64,000 nt of DNA from Oxyruncus cristatus. Its lineage: Eukaryota; Chordata; Aves; Passeriformes; Cotingidae. Where the stretch lies: NCBI GenBank assembly GCA_013399855.1, contig VXAY01002814.1, positions 398,315-462,314 on the forward strand, in the 5' to 3' direction. Position numbers and translations under genes: made by a program. Position 1 is the stretch's first letter. Each line of letters begins with the position of its first letter. Positions 12,901-27,509 of the stretch are shown one piece after another. Below the pieces are notes generated by a model. The model made no database searches. It had not been told where the DNA came from and saw nothing but the letters and a program-made list of their open reading frames with translations.

Positions 12901-14014
12901 GTATTAATATTATCAATGAAAACAGAAATTTTACTATTTCCCACCTTTTTCTTCTCTCACATGAGTAAGGATTTCTTCACTACTCTTTAGCTCTCAATAA
13001 ACAAAACAAAAAAAAGCTTATTATTGTTTGGTTTCTCGGAATCTCTGGATTAAGAAAGCCAAAAGTATTGTCAAGTACAACGTGGTATTTTTGTATGATG
13101 AACATTAAATTTCCAAATTAAGAATTTTACATCAGGCATTTATAATGGCAAGAAAAAAATTTCTATAGAGGAAGAGATTTTAAGTTGATTGCTTTTTCTG
13201 AAAATACCAGACAGATGAATATGTGGAACTGAAGACTCAAATACATTGGCACTATCTTCAAGGCTGATATTTTTACAATAGTAATATAATTAATTTTCTT
13301 AAATCCCTTACAGCTGTACCACCAATATAGCGTAGTATTTTTAATAGCCTGTTTCATCACCTTATTTTTAGAGATGAAATTTTGATCCTGTTCTTCAGTT
13401 ATTTAAAATTTATTAAGTATGTAAGCAAGAACTACTGTTGCAGGAAAGTAAAAGACACAGTCTTCCACCTGAATTATTTCAGATAACTCTTCCTTCCTCC
13501 CCACTCATGTCATGTAAGAAACTGAATAAAATCCTCCCATAAATACTCATTCAGAAATTAAAAAAAAAATAGAAAGAAATATGAATACATTTGAAAGATG
13601 AGACTTCTTTTTCTGCTTGGATCAAAGAATTTCATCAAGCCAGATGTGCCTGGATCACTCTAATTACAGAGAGCTGTTAAAACCTTATGGTTGTTTAGTT
13701 ATCCAGTTTTGGCTTAGACATAATCAAAAGTTGAACAACAGATGAGTAACTGCACCATGTTGACCCAAACACACATGCAACAGTTTAATGAATGATCTCC
13801 TTCATAGCCGAGAAGTCTAGAACTTGTCAAAGAACCAGCATTGATTTTTGTTTGCAACCTCACACCGCACACTGGAGTCCTTACAGGATCCTGGACTTTT
13901 CACAGGCCTGCAACCTTCTTCTGGTGCTCCACATCCCCCAGGTGGGTACCACACCCTAGGACCTCCAGAAAGTGTAGGGGGTGAAACCTGCAGCATCTCT
14001 CCTGGATGCTCTGA
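6961..14014. other. Intergenic sequence without recognised gene
   Basis: This is AT-rich DNA upstream of COL24A1. Open frames here are short (up to about 130 codons), overlap on both strands and lack recognisable domains or credible splice partners. Nothing else could be assigned. A divergent non-coding transcript from the CpG island is possible, but I cannot show one. Confidence 0.5.
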
Positions 14015-14204
14015 AAGACTGGTTAGGCACTGCAGTAAGTTGCCCAAGGAGGTGGTGGGGTCACCGTGTCTAGAAGCATTCAAGAGGCATCTGGATATGG
14101 CATATGGGGATATGGTTTAGGAGTCATTATGGCAGTGCTAGGCTGATGGTTGGACAAGAGAATCTGAAGGTCTTTTCCAATTTTGATGATGCTGTGATTC
14201 TGTA
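14015..14204 (+). mobile_element. CR1 LINE 3' end fragment
   Basis: The sequence contains the typical tail of a chicken-repeat-1 retrotransposon in plus orientation: 'ggcactgcagtaagttgccc', then 'aaggaggtggtgggg', then 'gttggacaagagaatctgaa', and it ends 'gctgtgattctgta', close to the usual ATTCTGT terminal motif. The element is 5'-truncated, as most bird CR1 copies are, and diverged. The left boundary is approximate. Confidence 0.85.
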
Positions 14205-17200
14205 AAAGCTGCTGGTTCTACAATGCGGGATTTTATGCACTGAAGTTACTTCACTTAGAACTCTGACAGGAAAAAAAAATCTAATCTTCATTTTGCATAG
14301 CAGCAGGTAACATATTACTCCAGATTTGTAAGTAATTTAATAGAATAGTTATGGGGAAAATAGTTGCTAACACTGACAATTGCTCCCTTGTTGATGCTAG
14401 GGAATTTATTTTCCATTCTCTCCTATGCCTCTTCAGTTCAGCTGCTTCCCTCATTTGACAGTCATCCATAAAGACACTGAAGAAAATGATACCACAAAAC
14501 ATTTGGAAGAGGGAGTGTTTACAAAGCATATAAATAGACTGTGCTGTATCCAGAATAATTAGCTGTAAGCAAAGTAACAAAAAATGTGAAGAACTTACAA
14601 GTATGCGAGATGACTGAAAATCCAAGATTTAGTCAGATGTTAGGGATAGGTTGCATGCTATAAGCATATAGGAAAAGTGCCACTGAATAATCTGAGGGGG
14701 AAAAAAGTAAGCAATGGGCTGCATTCAGATCAAATGCATGTAATGCAGCTGAAATACCCATGGAGCCAGATGATAATTTAGCTCATGACTCTAAAAATAC
14801 ATTTCTGCAATCTTATGCACAATGTGCAAGGCAGAATGCATTTTCCAGACTATGTACTGAAAACTGAATTATTCTGAAATAAGAACTTTAAAATCCTTAG
14901 AATTCTTCAGAACTTCGCCATTGCAGTTAGAGCTTCTGGAGAGAATTATTTAGATAAAAGAACAGTAAGCACTAAAAGTATACCTCATTTCTATTGTGTA
15001 AGCAGCTAGTTCGCAAAGAAAACCCTGTCCCTCCTTGCCCCCTGCTGTTATGTTTTAAAAATTAATGCAGGACTTCATCAGATCAACGTTTGTTTCAGAC
15101 AGAGTTTTTGGCTGAGCTGTAGCTAATGTCCTTGGCATGTTTTAAGTAGCATATCAGAATGAATCATTTACTTTGGTAATACCGTATTATACTGCTGTCT
15201 CTTGTTTGGAGAGGTAATGCGTGGCAAGAGAACCTTAAGGGTTCGGTCTCCAGTTTAGGAGACAATTACATGTACACATGCTGCAATATGTGACTGCAGT
15301 CCATTAAACAGCAGCACCCTGAACTTAAACACTTCATGCACACACCTCTCTTGATTTACCTGTTGTGGCCTAAAATATGATCTAACCCTCTCACTTTGTA
15401 TTTCCCAGAATATAATACAGAAAAAACCCCTCAGTGATATCATTCAAACCATTTTGTTTTGCTAAGGTTCTCAGTGCATGATACCAAGGGGAGCATGCAG
15501 CACTTTCTAGCCTCAAACTGGGGAGCTGGATGCAGAGGGAAGTGATCACAATTCAGGGGGTTTGTTATCCTGTTGTCATCCAGCATTCAGCACCACTTGG
15601 GTATTTTTAGAGGAGAGTATCAAATGTGTGCAAAACATAAATGCTGATAGTTGCCATAATATATGGTGATCGCCTCAGCGGTTTTGGGGCCATTAAGATC
15701 CCTTCTTACTCTCAGAAATACACTTCTTGCAGAGGCACATTCGGAGCTTGAGGTAAGTCTGGCAGCTGTCAGTCTCTCTCCTGAATTCCCAACTTCAGTT
15801 AGACACCACCAGTAACATTGTTTTCTCCATGGGCTTTAAGACTTGTTTCACCTCATTCAGTGGCTTTGTCTCCTGCAGGAACGGCTCTGCCCAGTGATAG
15901 CATCAGATAAATGTACCATAGCAGAGTCTGGCCCTTTGCAACCTTGCACCTGTACGCTCTCTGGCATAGTAGCATGGAGTTTTTCAGCACAAGATTGCTT
16001 CCTTTCCAGTCTGTTGTGTAGCTTCAAGGGCTGTAAATTCAAAAAGCTTGGTGGATGGTGGCACTTCAAACTGCATTGGGCCATTTTTCTGTCCTGTGTG
16101 TGTGTAAAATCTGAAGACGTTGTCCTCCCAAACAATACCAGCTGTGTTACAATAACTTTTTTTACTTCTGTTATTTGGATTGACATTGCTAATACCATAT
16201 TAGACTCTACAGCATAGGCTTGCTGTTCTCTGCCTGAGCTCACACATCTGAAAGGTTTGCAAACAGCAGCATACCACACTGATGATATTTCAAACAAAAC
16301 CAGGAATTGTCTACTGATAGGAATTTTTTTAGTTTTCCCATTTAACTCAGCTGCAGCTCCTGATCATGTCCCAAAACCCCCTGGGGACCCCATTCTTCTG
16401 CATTTCACCTCTACATGGAGCTTGGACCCTGTGTCTTGTCTCTTTTCTTGCCCTTTCCCCCCTGCATTTGTGCTGTGTAAAGACAAATTGTTTGGCATCT
16501 TGTTTGGTATTCTTCTTCCATTGATAGCTGAGCTTCCCTGTGTTCCCTATAAGAGGAAGAACACACAGAGAGGTAATTACAGGAGCCAAACCAAGCTGCA
16601 CAGCGAGTCATAGACCTGCATCTTGTCTGTGGCTTTGTTTGTAAGTTATGGGTTCTCATGTGACAGCCTTGTTGGAGTACTTCGAGAACATCTCATAAAA
16701 GATTTCAGCATAATCAGGGAAGGTTTCTTTGTCAAACCAATACAATGTTTTATCTCTTGGCTGTGTACAAGGACAGACTTTATCTGTTCCATACTGTAAT
16801 TAATTTTTCCCTCTCCCACTGTTGCATACCCATCTATATTAAGGTTTCTTAAATAAACACTAGGCTATAGCACAACATATAGAGACTTAAAATAGAAGAG
16901 AGAAAGTTTTTATTTAACGACAAATTATTTTAACATTTAATATTGAACAGACATGCAACCGAACAGTGTCATTCAGAGGTTGAAACGTGCCATGTTCCTA
17001 TGACAGATGATGAAATATCTTTATCATGCCAGTGTGTTTATGTGTCGTGGGTTCTCTTTTTTTCCCAAGATTTTCTGATGCGTTAAATTACTTCTATTTT
17101 TTTTTTCTGACAGCATAATTTGGCTCTCAAAATGTTACAACCAATTGTATGAAAGTCTTGAATTGCTTTCCCAACAGCAGGTAATGACATCTCACACCAG

Positions 17201-20200
17201 TGCTTTGTTTTGGTCTACTTCCCTTTGTCATATTTTCAGTTTTAATTTACCTTGCAATTGTGCAGTCCTGAATGTACTACAGTAAGAATTCACAGTGAGA
17301 GAGGAATAGCAAATTACTTAGAAATTTTCCACAGACAACTTGGATACTGTAAAGGGGTGAAATAAGTACTTACAAATTGATAAGTTGCAGGGGATTGGTT
17401 TTAGTCTCTCCATCGAGAAAGTCAAACCATGCTCTGGAATGATAGTCATAAATATAGCTCATATTTTGCAAGACATCTCTTCAACAAGAGTATTTAAGAA
17501 ATCTTCATTTTTGCCTAAACATGATATATTTGTGAGTCCCTGGTTTCATACGGCATCCTAAATTGACACTAAAATGCTACAAGCTGCAGCTCCAGCTCCT
17601 TGCAAGCAGTGAACCTGAAATTCTTCATCCTGTTTTACTTGAAGTTTAGATCAAGCTGAGAAAACACATCCTCTTTTCTGTAGTATTTCTACCTGCAAAA
17701 AGCTACCTATTACTTTTAAACATACAAATATTTAAGGAAAAATTGTAGTTTATGATATTCTTTTCAAAGAGACAGATATTAACTTGTTTTCTGCAGAGGC
17801 ATCTCCCCAGGACACTTTTCAATTCTTTCTCAGTTTCATGTCAAATATTACAATAAACAGCAAATGCCCATGAGGGGAGTGAGGGGTCAGAGGTTTTCAG
17901 ATAAAACCGAGGAGACAACTACTTTTCTTTGTGCCGTCATGACTGAAGCAATTGCTACCAGTGTTATCAACAGCTACACAACCATCCAAAACCGAACAAC
18001 ATTTCAGGGCAAGAAGAGCAAGATAATTTTGGTGAGATATTTGTGTGCATGTTACAAGAATTGGAAAAAACCCCCTGAAAAACCATGGGGGAAAAATAGC
18101 ATGAAAATGCTGTTTAAACAGCTTATTTGGGAACATCTCAGAGATCATCTAAATATGAATACTTACTGAAAAGATAGTTTTCTTTCTCTAATTTTTCAGG
18201 GACTAAGACAAGATTTTATGGATGTTATGGTTAAATGTGACTGCTTTAGAGAACTATTAACTCCACTGTTAGGTGTTACTCTGTACTAGAATAACATTTC
18301 TGACCTTCATTTTTTTTTTTTTTTACCAACCTGTTACACAAGTGGAGAAAAATTGTAAGAGTATGCCTGCCCCAAACCTTTGAAAGATTAGTTTACAGAC
18401 TCCACAGCTTTATACAAACAACTCCAAACCCTTTTAAATCTAGAAGATACATGCCTAACATGGAAGTTCCAGTTTCACGTGTATTTAGGGCATGTTAGTA
18501 CATCAATCTCTTAATCAAGAAGGAGGGTTTCTCTCCCTGAATCTGATTACGTGCTTTCTCAGGGAGAAAGAAACATGGACAGTTTATTTTCAGGACCTTG
18601 CAGTCAGGACTGCTTTACATCTGCCTTATGTGATGATCCAGAGACAGATAGACTGCACCCTCAGCAGCCTCTGGCCTGAGCTGAGTCTGAACCAGGCAGG
18701 ACCTTCCCTTCACTGAACATTAAAGCTGAATATGGAAAACAGCATGAAGAAAACTCCACTAATAACCAAAATACCTCAGTCTTCAAAGATTCAGAAGTTT
18801 ATCAGGCTGACATAACAGTGGAAATGAGAAAACTTGAGGTATCAGCCTGGCTGTGCCATGGGCTAATAGGGGTGAAACAGGTTTGGTGGCATGTTTCCAA
18901 TGCCAGTCTGTAGGCAAATCGTGTTGTCATGCCATCCTCAGGGTAACAGAGATCACTACTGTGACTGGCCCTAACACCAGGACAGCAGTTCTGCAAATTC
19001 AGCAGCACCTGTCCTGCCTGAGGGGCCGTGTTATCTTCCCCAACACACACCCTTCATTTGATCTGACCAGTGCCAGTAGCAAGCAGCTGTGCTGAAGCGC
19101 GCTTTTACTGCTGGCTTCTAACCTTATTGAAGTGGAGTAAACACACGGGCACTACAACAGCACCAGTCCTGATGGCAGAGGCCTGAAGGGTCAAGGCAGG
19201 GAGCTGTGCTAAAGTGAGCAGGGCAGAGGCAGCAGGACAGTTAGCTGGGCAAGGGACTCCCGTTCATGCCTTGCTCTGTGGGACAGGTCAATCAACTGCA
19301 TTACAGGTGAACACACTGCCAGTGTAGCTGCACTAGGATTCACACCACTGCTCCGTGAATTTTAGAGGATCAGTCAGTATTATGGTCATACGGAAATAAT
19401 GTACCTCCAGGAAAGTACCAGCACAGGAAGAGGAGAAAACTTTATAATAGTTTCAGGTTACCATCACACCTTCCTCACACTGAGTGCTAAAAGATCCCAC
19501 GTGCAGCAGGGATGGCAATTCCCTTGGGCTGCCTGCCAGCCCCAAGGCTGCCTGGACTCCTGTGCAGCAGAGTGTCACCTTCAGCAGCTCTCCCTCAGAT
19601 ATGCAGCACTTTAAAAGAGGCTTGGGCAGGGCTTCAGCAGCCCTGGGGTCTCCCAACCAGGGAGGTCAGTCACGACAGTGCAGTTGCCTGGGTGAGGATC
19701 TCCCCTCTGGTCTGCAGGGCACAGCAGCTAGAGAGAAGTGACCCCAGATGGGACCAAACCCTGCTGCACATCAGATGCTGCACCCAGAGTCCAAGGCAAA
19801 TGTAACTGAGAATACAGTCACTACTCAGAGTCAGCTGCTTACATTTCTCCTGTACATTCAATCAATTCTGTCCTCACTTAAATTCATTTTCCACTAACCG
19901 CACCAATTTCCATGATGATATCCTAGATTTACACTAATGGGAAGAATAAAACCAGACTTGCTGAATTCCCTGAAAGCTGTCTTTATTTTGGTTTCAGCTT
20001 TTTTTCAGCTCATCTAGTAATAAGATACGTGACAGACTTACTCATAACACTTCTCTGGCCAACAACTGACATTGACAAGAAGAATTGAAGGAAATATTGT
20101 CATTCTTTACAATACATTTGCAAATTAAAAAAAATTCTTTACATCTGGTGTTTTCATTTAGCCAGCAGGTACTTTTCATCATTTACTAGGATGTTATGTC

Positions 20201-23200
20201 CATAATAGAAAGGTAATAAATGATCCAACAAAAACAGTTGACATCTATAAAGTATATTAAATATTGATGTCTGGCTTGGGACTTGGACAGAACTGAACTG
20301 GTGACAAAGCAAAGGAGCCATCTCCCAGAACGTTGCATAGTGAAAACCAGCACTAATTAATTTTCCATTTCATTTCCTGATGCAACAATCTTTTTGAAAT
20401 GAATGAAGGCATCTCCTTGATGACTTTCCCAGCCTCATTCTAGAGGAGGAAGTGGAAAAGACTGTGGCTGATGCATTAAAAGCAAGGGGAAAGCTGTGTA
20501 AGCTTTGTCATGTTTCCTCTGTATTCTAGATGAGGATGAACTCTTTCTTGTAAGAAACTTACTGAAATGGGCAAGTATTACAGATATTATGGAAACAGGA
20601 ACAGTTTGTGGCTGATGACCTTTGCATGGATTATTTGTGGGGAAAAGTATCTGTGCAGTTACTATCAGGAAATTTGCATGAAAAATGACAATTTCCAGAA
20701 GAACATGATTGATTAACCACATCTTATTATGATACTTTTTTGCATGGTCAAGGACTGTTCAAAGGGTCAGATACAATAGGAAGCTTGTAACAAATACTGT
20801 AATGGATGATGAATGGACAGTTCCTTCAGAGGAAGGAATTTCTACTGGTTTGTGGTTTGGGGGAGGTTGTCCCCTTTCACCCCTCTCAAAACCAGGATAA
20901 ATGAGGTGCATACTTCGCTGTTACAAACAAGACTTCCGTGAGAGGTACAACCGAGCATCCTGAACAGGGAGAGTGGAGATGGTTCCCAATCTCAGAACAG
21001 GGCCATTACACTCAGACATTGGGACTCTGGTGGGTTTTCCATTTCTGCCAGTCCCCCCCACATTGCTTTAGCATTCAGGCTTCAAACTCTCTTTTGGATT
21101 GATGTAAAGCAGCTTTACCATAAACAAGAATCAACCCCAGATGTCTTTACAGGAAATACTACATGGGAAAAAATGCATAGTGCTACAAAGATAGAAATCT
21201 TTCCTCTCTCCATCCATTTTCAAACCTGAAATTTTCCTTAGACATATAAAGACACATATAATTAAGGACATTGAGCTGGCTGTAGGGATGCAAATTTGTA
21301 GCCCTGCTCTAAATTAGGCTGTTGAAGCCGAAGTGGTAAGACAGACCACTAATCAAGCAGAAAACCATTTATAGAAGGAATGAGGGGGCATGGCATGTCT
21401 GCCCACACACCGTGTAGTGGCCTTGCACCTGCAATGCCCTCATTACACAAGTGACATGTTCTCCCCCTCCCAGCAACCTCATGCTTTTTGCCTGGAGCAT
21501 GCCTTCACCCAAGTGCTCTTGGCAAGGGTTGAAGGACAGGAAGAAACACCTTCTGCATTTAGACAGGGTGATCAGGGGCTCATGTATTGCTGAAGCGTCA
21601 CATTGACAGCTTGCCAGAGGATTACAGTGAGGCGATCACAGACAGGTTCTAGGTTCAAATACAAGTTCCTGATCTGTTCAGTAGTTTGGGGGGAAAAGGA
21701 GATCACTGGCCTATACAGTTCCATTGCAATACAAATTACTATCAAATTACCTGGTGTTTCATGGTGGGAAAGGCGTTTGCAGAGTGGCAGTTGGCCACTG
21801 CTCAATAGCAACGCTGCAGCAACTCCTCAGTGTGCAGCTGTGGGGGCAGCAGTGGGGCTGTGACCTGCAGCACGGTCCTGCTCAGCACCCACACATCTGC
21901 CAGGCTCCAAACACCTCGAGTACATCACTACTTTCAAGTGAAATTCCATTGCATAGTGGTCAAGGTGTGAAGCTACAAAGAAACCATGTGTGCAGCCCTT
22001 CCGACACTTACAGGCCTTGCAAGTCTGACTCTGCGAGAAAGTAGAAATTGTGGATGTTTGCCATTTTCCTTCTTTATACAGGTGTAGGCTGACAAGGCCA
22101 GTGAAAGCATCAAAACTGAGAGAGCTTTCTTCTTTTACGTAAAAGCCTGTATTATGCAGCTCTCAAACATGCAGTTTGCAATGTTTGAAGGAAATCAGTT
22201 TGGATGAAAGAGGAGCTCTGCGCAGGCTACCCATTTGCTGTGAATCCTGGTTTTGCTTCTGTTCCAGGAGTAAATCTAGCACCAGTAGTGAACACTAAGT
22301 GACACACCAGGCAGTTCCAGTTTGCCATGGGATCCTGGTTTCAGTACAGTGGAACTTCTGGAAGAGTCTGTCCACACCCACTGACAGCATGGGGGACATG
22401 GGGATTTTTGTCCCCCAAAGCATTTTTTAACTGGTTAGGTGTGAACAAGCAGGATGGGAAAATAGAGATGGAAGCACACAGTTGAATTGCACTTAGTGGC
22501 TTTTGTTCTCTTCTGTATCACTTTGCCTCTTCCTTGCTTCCCTGCACTGCAAGGGCACCTCCTGCCTCCCATAACCTCCCCACTCCTGGAGCTGCCCCTG
22601 CACATGCTGACAGTTCTGCACCTCTCCCTGTGCTTTCCCGGCTTCCATGGTCACAGCTGCACCCTTGCCGAGACACCATCGCTACTGGACACAGTGGGAG
22701 GCACAGAGCAGGGCTGGAAACCCAACTTTTGATTCATTTTTTCCTATGCCTGGGACAGGTAATGCCGGGTCATTCCTTCACAATCCCCATGTTGTGGGGG
22801 AGAATTAAATAGTGTGCTTGGACACTTTCGCAGGAAGTCAGTAGAAGGCATGCATTACTTACCAAAAAAGTGAACTTCTTGTGATGCAAATTGCCATTTA
22901 GGACAAAGCCTCCTTTCACCAAAACACATTGTGGATCACCCCCCTTCCCTTCGAGTTCCTGTTTCCTGAAGATCACACTCCTCCTTTCTTATGTTGCCAA
23001 AATGATACTTCCAGAACAAACAAGTAATATAGCAGCCATGCCAAAACAGTGGGAATGCTTTCCTGTAATAGTGTTTCCTGCTGAGAAATGAATTTAGAGG
23101 ACAAGGTAAATTCAAACTTGTTTTATTCTCTCGGTGGCAGGGGTGGAAATAACAATGTTGCTACTGCAGAGTCAATGGATTAGTTATTTTGTAGCTCTTC

Positions 23201-26200
23201 ACTGACTGCTTCCCCTGTCTTTTCAAGATCATGGGAGACATTTTTATTACCAGCTCAGTGAATGGAAATATTGCCAGTGGTGAGCATAATTACCTTAAGG
23301 TACCTACATGTCAGTGTTTCAACTCACCTGCTACTGATTCAGTAGGGCAAGCCTGATTACCTGCCACTGAATGCTGCCTGTTGTATTGCAATGGTGTGAA
23401 AGAAAGTTAAAAATGCACCTCACAAGGCCATGGTATGGTTCTATCTGCCCCTTCACAGCGGACATAGCCTAAGACAAGGTAGAAATACTCTGCAATATAC
23501 CTAACTCTCACCAGCTGCTCTTGGAGAAGGAGCCAAATAAGACTCAAAGCTCCCATCCACGCACAATAGCAGCTGCATTCAACCAACCACTAGAAACTGC
23601 AGGATTAAGCACATCCATTTCTCCCTAGAAAGACAGAAACAACACCAACATCATTCTACATTGAATCAACTTTGTTCAAACATATTGATCCTACTAAGCA
23701 TGGCACTCACAACACATTATAACAGCCTTACTTACACACTGCTTCTCAGAGGGGCACCCAAAACAGCTGCCCAGGACCAGTACTCACCCAGCTGAAGAGC
23801 AGAATTTCTGTAGGAGAACATCTCATCAGCCTCCCCCAACAGGAAAGAGCAGTGCTGAAGGCCTGGGGACTATATAGGGACACCAGGTGATTGTTTGGGG
23901 CTGATCATTGTAATTGGAGACAATACATCTCAGCTGGAGCCTCACATAGAAAGCCAGAATGTATTAAAGTATCAGTCTGTGTTTTATGTCTTTTTCATAT
24001 CTGTTATTTACATTTTTCTGGCTTATTGATCAGAAGCCCACATACAGGTGGATGAGGGAACACAGCCCCATGTCATCAGAACCACACCACCTTCAAAAAC
24101 TGCTAACATGGGGTTAAAGCTTTTACCCCAGCAGTCAACTTTCCTTACCCCAGCTTGCTATTTTTTTTTTTTTTTTTTTTGGGGGGAGAATAGATATATT
24201 TACAGGTCTTTTGAACTTCTAAATCAAGCTGGAAGGAATTCAAGTGCCCAAGAGGAATTTATCATAGCTGCTGGGGGATAGGAAATTTGCACACACATTC
24301 CTGTTAATATGAGTAATCAAGAAAAGAAGGCAAAAACTCCACCTCTGCATAAAGTACATCCATCTTTATGCTGAAGTGATTTATGAGGTAAAACCATCTG
24401 CCTTTAAGCACCTTTTAAAGTAGAACCAACCACTGAAAATAAAGCAGCTATTAGACAGATGGATGTACACACTGCTGCAAGCAGATGCAGCTCAGTGTCA
24501 GTCCACAGCACAGATAGCCCTGTACCAATGGTGAGCATGGGTCATTGTAAATGCCACCTTCCAAAGTAGGTTTAGAATTGTTTCCGGTGTTGGGCATCAT
24601 CACAGTACCTTCCAATATGATACTGGTGGCTTTCTGGGACCTCCAAAAATCAAAAATGCTTCTCCTAAACTAAGTACACTTCGCTGCACTGAATGACAGC
24701 AAAAAAAAGTCCTGCTACATCTTCCAGTCTTGGGTTTGCTTAGCTAAACCAGGTCGGGGGCTCAAATAGGACAATTGGTTGACAACCCAGGTTTGTCCCA
24801 CTAAAGGTGACATTGTTACTCAAAACTGAGGAGATTCCTGAACTGACAGCCCACTGTGCAGTGCCCTGTAGAGCCTGAAACACACGCTGTACATAAGAAA
24901 CTGTGCCCAGGCTTTTTTCCTGGATCTTTTTGCACTTGTGCATTGAAAGAACATGGATGAGGCTATTGCATGCCAGGATGTTACTAGCTTCACCACGGAC
25001 AGGTTGTGTATCTGTGAAGGTCCTCCTCCTCGTGCTGCCCCCTCGGGGTCTGGCGTCTGCTGTGTCTGCTGGCTGCTCTCAGAGGATGCCTTTCCAGCCA
25101 GCTGCCTCCACTGCAGGGAGATTTACACAGTGTGCATATGACTGCCAGCTACAGACTTGATAATACCTAAACACCTACTTTTCACTTCTTTAGGTGAAAT
25201 GGGTTAAATCCATATGTTAACTGTTATTTTTCCACATTCTAGAGCACATAAATACACACCAGATGTAAGAGGGGATGAACTCCTGTCAGACAGTGAAAAG
25301 CAATATCAGAACCTGCCTTTCCATCTCCAGCTACTTCCAAGGATGCTTTTGCTCTGGCTGGTACCGGCTGCTGGCTCCCACTCACGGGGCCCTGAGGAAG
25401 CAGCTCTGTGTGTCCAGACATGGTCAAGGGTGGACCTCCCTCTTAGGATTTCACCACCAAGGACTTGAGAGCATCTGTCCTAACTATGATACCCCAAAGA
25501 TGTATTTCACTGCAGGTTGTGCCCTTTGGGATGCAGCCTCCTAGAACTAAAGCACCAGGAAATTAAAAAAGTCAAATAGAGAAGACGAGAAGTGACATGA
25601 ACATTTTAACCGAAGTGAAGAATAGATCAGTCTTGCCTTGACAAGATTCTCATGGTAATGTCATACACCATTCTGTCAGTAATTATAAATGAATACAATG
25701 AACTATGTGAAATTTTCACTTTTTTTCTCATACATTTCTTTTTAATTATTTGCTATTTTTCTAGTGAAATTAAGTTTGTATTCCATAACAGAGGAGTCAG
25801 CTCATTTACAGTTATTAGTGTCTGTTGAAGGATCATGTTTTAAGTATCTAAAGATTTTAGGGATTTTTTAATAACATTTTTTAACATGACTTTTTTTTCC
25901 ACTTCATGGGTTTTTTTCTATTTTTACAGGCTACAGAACTCTTAAAGGGATTCCTTCTGCTGTAAAGTTTGTTTTTTTTTCAAGGGAGCATGTATCTTTT
26001 ATTTTCAGAGCGTTATATAGAGATATTTTACCATGCATGAGATTTTTATTCAAGAGAGGTAGTAGTTAAAAAAATAAAAAAGTGCTCTAAACATAAAATT
26101 AAATCATTCAAGTCAGTAAGAACACCAACATGAGCTGGTTTATGCTGTTTATTAGAGAGATGCTACTAATACCAATTGATCTGCGAAGATTCTGCAGATA

Positions 26201-26815
26201 AAGGTTCCCTGAGCATAGTAAATTGTAACGATAATTTTGCTGAAAATTTAATGTATTTAGATATAATTCCCGGTGCAGGTAATAATCCTGCTTCCCATAG
26301 GATACACGTAATCCTTCAAGAATACTCCAAAAACACTCTCAGAGTGCCTTTATTTGACTGAGTCCATCTGGGAACTCCACATATGTTATAAATAAGATTA
26401 GCAGTTAATTGGCAAAAGCTTAAAAGATTTTAGAAGGGTTCTTCTGCACAGGAGGACATAATCCATGTCCATAGAAAGTCATATTTGACTCACAGATGAG
26501 TTCCATCTTGAAGACAAGTTCCTGCTGACTATTTCCAGCATAGCTGGAGCTGAAGCACCTTCTGCTGTCACACAATCACCCATTTGCCCAAAGCCTTTTG
26601 GGACAGAGACTGTTCCTCCTGCACATGGGGACAGGCAAGAAATGCCACTGCCAAGGCACCTCTCACAGCAACCAAGTCACTTTTCTTACATAAATCTTCT
26701 AAACAAAACAATCTCTCTTAGTAAAATAACATTTACTGGAGCCATTGGCTATTGCCAGAGACAGCAGAAAGTTGCCAAAGAGCTCTAACCCAAGAGGATG
26801 TTTACAGTTTAAGAT
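14205..26815. other. Intergenic sequence without recognised gene
   Basis: Long AT-rich interval between COL24A1 and ODF2L. A few local GC-richer patches (about 19.1-19.8, 21.4-22.0 and 22.5-22.8 kb) hold frames of 70-110 codons on both strands, but none has a domain, a coherent splice chain or a low-complexity explanation. A run of 20 T followed by 6 G lies at 24161-24186. I see no RNA gene. Confidence 0.5.
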
Positions 26816-26861
26816 TTGTTTAGCAAAATTGGTATAATTTGTTTAGCAAAATAGGTATAAT
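26816..26861. repeat. Tandem duplication, 23 bp x 2
   Basis: The 23-bp unit starting ttgtttagcaaaattggtat is repeated immediately with one or two mismatches. The array ends about 20 bases before the stop codon of the orphan minus-strand frame described next. Confidence 0.9.
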
Positions 26862-26882
26862 TTGTGCCATATGCTCTCTTAT

Positions 26883-27509
26883 TTACAGTTTTCCCAGCCA
26901 AACATTTTTATTAGATGTGGAGCACAAGCAACTTTCTAACTCTGTGCCTTCCCATGTATCATAGTCGCTCATCACGGCTGGGATCATCCTCCTGTGGCAA
27001 TCTGTAACATGTCCCTTGGATTTTTTATCTGGTCTCTGGCAATAGAGAAGAGTTGCAGCTGACAAACCTGAGTTACTGAAACCTGATCTGATAGAATGGA
27101 GAACGCAAGGAATATGGAACGTTAATGGTCTTCTGATGATGTTCTGTATTAATCTTGGGAGAAAACCTCCTTTGGAGACTGTTTCCAGCAGATAACCTGG
27201 AGTGAGTCTTTTAGTAAGAAGCATCAAGCTTTGTGTTATGAACCCTCCTGAAGCTGCAGAAGCAGCAGTACATGAGTGAGCATAAGTTGTCACAAACAGT
27301 CTGAAGTGAAGGGCTAAAACTGTCAGCCACCACAGAAGGGCTCTTACATTCCTCCTGGCCTCCTTGAGGAGACTGAGTGTCGAAACTTTGACATACAGTG
27401 GAAAATCAGGGAGTAAGCCACAAAGGCCCAGGGAAAAAACATCTGGAATGACATAGATGTCAGATTGACCAAGGAACTGCTTTTCTTGCATGTCTGAGTG
27501 AGATTTCAC
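26883..27509 (-). CDS. Orphan minus-strand open frame, 208 codons, unidentified
   Basis: This is the longest gap-free open frame in the window outside the CpG islands. Its first codon in this span is GTG, and the first ATG follows seven codons later. A pyrimidine-rich acceptor-like sequence (tttgctgtattgcag) lies just upstream. The predicted protein is rather hydrophobic in its middle (around WWLTVLALHFRLFVTTYAH), has several cysteines, and shows no motif I recognise. A separate 66-codon frame on the same strand lies just upstream (27531-27731) and further broken coding-like sequence continues to about 28.1 kb. It could be an old mobile-element gene, a lineage-specific exon or chance. I do not assign a function. 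Confidence 0.25.
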   Translation of the reverse strand: MKSHSDMQEKQFLGQSDIYVIPDVFSLGLCGLLPDFPLYVKVSTLSLLKEARRNVRALLWWLTVLALHFRLFVTTYAHSCTAASAASGGFITQSLMLLTKRLTPGYLLETVSKGGFLPRLIQNIIRRPLTFHIPCVLHSIRSGFSNSGLSAATLLYCQRPDKKSKGHVTDCHRRMIPAVMSDYDTWEGTELESCLCSTSNKNVWLGKL